Shown here one piece after another: positions 60,571-64,000 of a stretch of 64,000 nucleotides of DNA. The notes under the pieces were generated by a model. It searched no databases. It saw only the letters and a program-made list of their open reading frames with translations, and had not been told where the DNA came from. Source of the DNA: Acuticoccus yangtzensis (GTDB lineage: Bacteria > Pseudomonadota > Alphaproteobacteria > Rhizobiales > Amorphaceae). The stretch is from assembly GCF_001927245.1 (NCBI RefSeq), contig NZ_MJUX01000008.1:62001-126000 (forward strand), written 5' to 3'. How positions within the stretch are numbered: position 1 is the stretch's first letter; every line of letters starts with the position of its first letter. The position numbers and the translations under genes were made by a program.

Positions 60571-61094
60571 AACCGTCTGCCGCCGGCAGCTCGCGGCGCC
60601 GCCGGACGACGCACGCTCAGCGGGCCGGGGCGATCGACCGGCCGGGCGATTGGCGGCCCCGGGCGATTGGCGGTTCGGGGCGATCGGCAGCCCGGGGCGA
60701 TCGGCGGTCCGGGCGATCGGTGGTTCGGGGCGATCGGCGGTTCGGGGCGATTGGCGGTCCCGCACGACCGGCAGTCCGGGCGCTCGGCGGTCCCGGAGAT
60801 CGGCGGTCCCGGAGATCGGCGGTCCCGGAGATCGGCGGTCCCGGAGATCGGCGGTCTTGGAGATCGGCGGTCTTGGAGACCGGCCGCGCCGCCTGGCGTC
60901 GAGCCGGGACTGTCGTATTCGGCGGGGTCGTCGAGCCGGCGTTATCAGCGGGCTGGTCGACCCGATGGGTCAGCGCACCGGCCGTTGGCGGGCAGGAACA
61001 GTCGGCAGGCCGGGCGGGCGACGGGATCGACGGTTGTGTGCGATGAGACGGACATGCGGGATGGATCATTGACGAGGCGAACCGGGGACGCGGG
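60571..61094. other. Gene-free stretch with a tandem array
   Basis: 524 bases between the GT2 gene and the long Ala/Pro-rich gene. Half of it is the 16/17-bp array at 60632-60893. No convincing gene, terminator or promoter can be seen; open frames here are periodic translations of the repeat. Confidence 0.6.
60632..60893. repeat. 16/17-bp tandem array, about 16 copies
   Basis: Units begin at 60632, 60648, 60665, 60682, 60699, 60715, 60732, 60749, 60766, 60782, 60798, 60814, 60830, 60846, 60862 and 60878, each close to GATCGGCGGTCCCGGA with an extra base in the 17-bp units (GATCGGCGGTTCGGGGC). The right half has an exact 16-bp period and nearly identical copies, the left half is more diverged. 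Confidence 0.93.
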
Positions 61095-64000
61095 ATGAGC
61101 GGCGACGAGACCGATGAGAAGAGCGTCTCCTCCGGGAGCGCCGTTGCGCCCCGTCCGCCGATGGACGATCCGGACGACCCCACGCTCGGCAGCGGTCTGC
61201 ACTTTGGCTTCAGCCGCTGGACCGTGAGCTATGGCCGGTTGACCTCCGACGACGCGGGCCCTGCGTCTGCCACGTCCGCCGCCGACTCACCCGCCCCCCT
61301 CGCACCGGAACGAACGCCGGCCCACCTTGCCAGCTCCGAGGCGGCGACCCTGGCGCCCCCGCCGCCCACGTCGAACGACCTTGCCGCGCCCGACACGCAC
61401 CGCGCGCAGAACGGTCCCGCGCCAAACCCGTCCGCCCCTGCCGACACATCCGCTCTTCCGAGCCCAGGCTCTACACCGACCGCGAGAGCCACGCCGGATG
61501 CCGACGCCCTGTCGGACGCGGGCGCCGTGCCGGGCCCAGGCGCCACGCCGAGCGCGAACCTCTTGCCGAGCCCGGGCGCCACGCCCAGCCCGGGCGCCAC
61601 GCCGGATGCGAACGCCATTCCGAGCGCGAGCGCTGAGCCGGGCGCAGGCGCCACAACGGGCGGGAGCGCCGTGCCGGGCGCAAGCACCATGCCGGGCGCG
61701 GGCGCCAAGCCGAGCGTGGGCACCATGCCAGACGCAGGCGCCGTGCCGGGCGCAGGTGCTGTGCCGGGCGCAGGTGCTGTGCCGGGCGCAGGTGCCGTGG
61801 CGGGTCCGGCGCACCTTGCGCAGGGGGCCGCCGCGACGCCGCCGCCGGAGCTGATGCCGATACCGCGTGGTTCGCCCGCCCGTTCCGCGATCGCTGCGGG
61901 GACCGCGGAGCAAGTCTCCGCCCCGCCACCTCCGCCCGGCGGCAAGCGGCCCAGCTTGCGCAGCCGCATCCTCGGGCTTCGCCACCGCGCTGAAGATCAG
62001 ACGGCCGCGCAGGTATCGTCGCCCGCCCCATCCGCACCGTCCACCGACCCCACGCAGGGCGATGCGGCAGCGCAAATGGCCGCGCCGTCTCCCGCACCGG
62101 CCGGCATTGCGGCGCCTCCTGCCGAACTCGCCGATCAGCCGAACACGGCAGTTCAACCCTCCACGCTGGAGCGATCGGCGGAGGATGGTCGCGCCGCTCA
62201 GACGCCCGGCCGAACGGTGGAGAACGAGCACGCCGCTCAAGCGCCCGAAGAGGCGGCGGAGACCCTGAATGCCGCACCGGCACCCGCGCCAACGGCAGAC
62301 GCGGGGCCAGAGGAGCGCACGCTGACGCCAGTGGAGCACGGACCCGAGGCGCAGCCGCTCCGACCCGGTGCGGGGGACAGACCCGGCGCACCGGCGCCTG
62401 AGGCTGAGGCTGAGGCTGAGGCTGAGGCTGAGGCTGAGGCTGAGGCTGAGGCTGAGACTGAGAGTAAAGCCGCAGCTCTGGCAACGGTGCCAGGGGCCGA
62501 CCACGGGTCCGCAGCATCGTCGCCCATGCCAACGCAAGACCGCGCCCCGCGGACGCTTGTGTCAGCGTTAAAGGATGAACACGCGGCATTGATCCGCATG
62601 CCGTCCACGAGGATGGGCGCACCCGTTGCACAGGGGGACGAGTCGGCGGCAGCATCGGGGTCAGACGGCACGCCAGACGCGCAGCCAGACTCGGCGCCGC
62701 ATAGTGGCCCGTCTCTCGCCCCGCCTGAGACACCCACAAGCAATGCGGGCGAACCCGCCGTTCAGCCGGACGCGCTCGCCCGATCGCCCGCCCCCGGCCG
62801 AGGCGCTCCCGCAAGTCCATCTTCAGCCAAGCCCGATCCTCATCATGCAACGTCGGAGGATGCGGCGACGGAGCACCTCGCGCAGGCGCAGCTCACCTCC
62901 ACGGCACAGCCTGAGCCAGCGCCGGCAGCGGAGACCGTGATCGAGATCGAAGCCATGCCCACCACTGAGCGTCTCGCCGACCGGGCACCCGCGTCCGAAC
63001 CAGCCGCCGCGCAATCTCCATCGCCCGTATCGGTCTCTCCGGAACGTCCGCACGCCGCGGAATCGCAGGAGGCGGCCCCCTCCCGGCCGGCCCATCAGAT
63101 GGAGGCCCTTTCCGCCGAAGGAGCGGCATCTACTGCCCGTCCCCCCGTCGCGGGGGTGGCGGCATCCGCTCTGGCGGGCGATGCGACGTATACGCCTTCC
63201 GCCGCACAGCCCACGCCGGCGGATCCCGCTGCGTCGGCAGCTCGGTCGGCTTCACCCTCCTTTGAGCCGCCAGTAGGGCCAGCGTCCGCCCCGGCGGGGT
63301 CCCCCAGCGATGCCTCTTTCGCGGCGATGCCCACCCCGGCGGGGCCGTCTGCGGCCGCACCTCGGGCGGCTTCACCCTCACCTGAGCCGCCAGCAGTGCC
63401 AGAGTCCGCGCCGGCCGGGACTCAGATCGATGCCTCTTTCGCGGCGATGCCCGCCCCGGCGGAGCCCTCAGCGGCCGCACCTCAGGCGGCTTCACCGTCA
63501 CCTGAGCCGCCAGCAGTGCCAGAGTCCGAGCCGGCAGGGCCTTCCATTGATGCCCCCTTCGCCGCGGTACCGGCTCCAGGAGTGCCTTCTGCGGTCGTGC
63601 CTCAGGCGGCTGCACCCTCACCTGAGCCGCCGACGGGGCCGGCGTCCGCCCCGGCGGGGCTTCACGTCGATGCCCCTTTGGCGGCGGTACCGGCTCCGGC
63701 GGCGCCTTCTGCGGGCGCACCTCAGGCGGCGTCGCCCGTCGCGGGGGCGCCCGCCGCGGGGGGACGCGTAGTGACGGAGGCTGCGTCACAGAACGCCGGG
63801 GCGGGGACCGCGCCCGGCGAGCCCGTCGCCTGGGCCGCTGCGGCTCAGCCCGATGACACGACCACCGCCGCCACCGGCGCCACGCGCGGACGCGACCGCC
63901 TTCGCCGCGACGCGCCGGATGGGCCGCCGAGTGCGCGCCGGGACGGGCCGTTGCCGCCGCGCCCAAGCCGTCGCACCCGCAGCACCGGCACCGGCACCAT
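61095..64000 (+). CDS. Very long Ala/Pro-rich repetitive protein, incomplete at the right edge
   Basis: At least 968 residues from the ATG at 61095, with no stop before the window ends. The first 50 residues (MSGDETDEKSVSSGSAVAPR and GLHFGFSRWTVSYGRL) are the only non-repetitive part. Then follow a P-G-x-G-A-rich stretch (about 61500-61800), an (Glu-Ala)n stretch at 62401-62454, and 40-residue repeats from 63181. There is no signal peptide or membrane helix, so it starts as a cytosolic, largely disordered protein. Its sequence is not similar to any family I recognise; the C-terminus outside the window may hold the defining domain. It follows the polysaccharide cluster but its role is unknown. 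Confidence 0.75.
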   Translation, partial: MSGDETDEKSVSSGSAVAPRPPMDDPDDPTLGSGLHFGFSRWTVSYGRLTSDDAGPASATSAADSPAPLAPERTPAHLASSEAATLAPPPPTSNDLAAPDTHRAQNGPAPNPSAPADTSALPSPGSTPTARATPDADALSDAGAVPGPGATPSANLLPSPGATPSPGATPDANAIPSASAEPGAGATTGGSAVPGASTMPGAGAKPSVGTMPDAGAVPGAGAVPGAGAVPGAGAVAGPAHLAQGAAATPPPELMPIPRGSPARSAIAAGTAEQVSAPPPPPGGKRPSLRSRILGLRHRAEDQTAAQVSSPAPSAPSTDPTQGDAAAQMAAPSPAPAGIAAPPAELADQPNTAVQPSTLERSAEDGRAAQTPGRTVENEHAAQAPEEAAETLNAAPAPAPTADAGPEERTLTPVEHGPEAQPLRPGAGDRPGAPAPEAEAEAEAEAEAEAEAEAETESKAAALATVPGADHGSAASSPMPTQDRAPRTLVSALKDEHAALIRMPSTRMGAPVAQGDESAAASGSDGTPDAQPDSAPHSGPSLAPPETPTSNAGEPAVQPDALARSPAPGRGAPASPSSAKPDPHHATSEDAATEHLAQAQLTSTAQPEPAPAAETVIEIEAMPTTERLADRAPASEPAAAQSPSPVSVSPERPHAAESQEAAPSRPAHQMEALSAEGAASTARPPVAGVAASALAGDATYTPSAAQPTPADPAASAARSASPSFEPPVGPASAPAGSPSDASFAAMPTPAGPSAAAPRAASPSPEPPAVPESAPAGTQIDASFAAMPAPAEPSAAAPQAASPSPEPPAVPESEPAGPSIDAPFAAVPAPGVPSAVVPQAAAPSPEPPTGPASAPAGLHVDAPLAAVPAPAAPSAGAPQAASPVAGAPAAGGRVVTEAASQNAGAGTAPGEPVAWAAAAQPDDTTTAATGATRGRDRLRRDAPDGPPSARRDGPLPPRPSRRTRSTGTGT
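61500..61803 (+). repeat. 18-bp repeats coding for AVPGAG-type hexapeptides
   Basis: Within the long Ala/Pro-rich gene this segment codes for runs such as AVPGAGAVPGAGAVPGAG with variants (ATPSPGATPDAN). The clearest copies, GCTGTGCCGGGCGCAGGT, recur every 18 bases near 61735-61800. The period keeps the frame. Confidence 0.7.
62401..62454 (+). repeat. Hexanucleotide repeat (AGGCTG)9
   Basis: Nine perfect copies of AGGCTG code for alternating Glu and Ala. The period is six bases, so changes in copy number keep the frame. Confidence 0.95.
63181..63745 (+). repeat. 120-bp (40-residue) direct repeats, about 4.7 copies
   Basis: Copies begin at 63181 (diverged), 63301, 63421, 63541 and 63661 (partial), exactly 120 bases apart. 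Each codes for a variant of DASFAAMPAPAEPSAAAPQA and then ASPSPEPPAVPESAPAG. Confidence 0.9.

Noticed and set aside
60632-60893. CRISPR array or REP cluster
   Set aside because: Units are contiguous with no spacers and no clear stem-loop per unit.
61500-61803. Collagen-like protein
   Set aside because: Glycine does not recur every third residue; the pattern is PGxGA with an 18-bp period.

Overview
The window reads as a chromosomal segment of a high-G+C alphaproteobacterium of the Hyphomicrobiales (Rhizobiales) type. The support is gene order and family content: murA-DUF2948-hisD-UPF0262-LMW phosphatase-infA-maf-yacG; chvI-chvG-hprK-EIIA-HPr; a BA14K-family protein; an SdhAF4/DUF1674 protein; an ExoD protein; and pgsA-moaD-moaE. 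Genes are densely packed, often with 1-4 nt stop/start overlaps, and GTG or TTG starts are common. I see no rRNA, tRNA, insertion sequence, prophage or CRISPR array.

Layout. (1) 1-9178: an unusual signalling island. Two divergent arms each carry a small two-helix sensor followed by a sensor domain fused to an MFS-like bundle. All four proteins share a periplasmic region with a G-(I/V/L)-P-L motif. One arm runs off the left edge into a HAMP protein. The other continues into a Tat-exported ABC-type binding protein and a GNAT protein, facing a STAS antagonist and a GHKL anti-sigma-type kinase. I read this as a periplasmic-ligand sensing system feeding a partner switch; it is the main candidate for an undescribed system. 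(2) 9231-14491: the conserved murA-to-yacG housekeeping block. (3) 14676-16652: a GGDEF-EAL protein. (4) 16776-21114: ChvI/ChvG two-component system with HprK, EIIA-Man, HPr and a trailing GNAT gene. (5) 21256-25399: a heme/flavin-type oxidoreductase, ExoD, and three overlapping maturation genes for molybdenum hydroxylases. (6) 25437-31302: PAP2 phosphatase, gyrB, BA14K protein, ArsR regulator, a 17-bp tandem array, and transaldolase.

(7) 31356-42159: priA, two tandem metallo-beta-lactamase-fold paralogues, sdhAF4, glyoxalase I, secreted proteins, HNH nuclease, esterase, 3-methyladenine glycosylase, Glu-Q-RS and an AEC-type permease. (8) 42385-46462: a lone sdhB, FkbM methyltransferase, XerC-type recombinase, moaE, moaD, pgsA. 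(9) 46808-50487: small, large and medium subunits of a form II CO-dehydrogenase-like molybdenum hydroxylase, followed by a convergent GAF-Fis regulator whose 3' end is tandemly repeated. (10) 51999-60570: a polysaccharide cluster with Wzc/ExoP-like, Wzx, Wzy, initiating sugar-phosphate transferase, Wza-type export lipoprotein and GT2. (11) 60571-64000: a 16/17-bp tandem array, then the start of a very long Ala/Pro-rich repetitive protein that leaves the window.

Functional links. The cofactor genes at 22777-25399 and 45161-45915 probably serve the enzyme at 46808-50487. ChvG/ChvI and the linked PTS proteins are in many relatives regulators of envelope and exopolysaccharide genes, so ExoD and the 52-60 kb cluster are plausible targets. 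Three unrelated tandem arrays with units that are mostly not multiples of three lie between genes, so repeat expansion seems to be a recurring feature of this genome.
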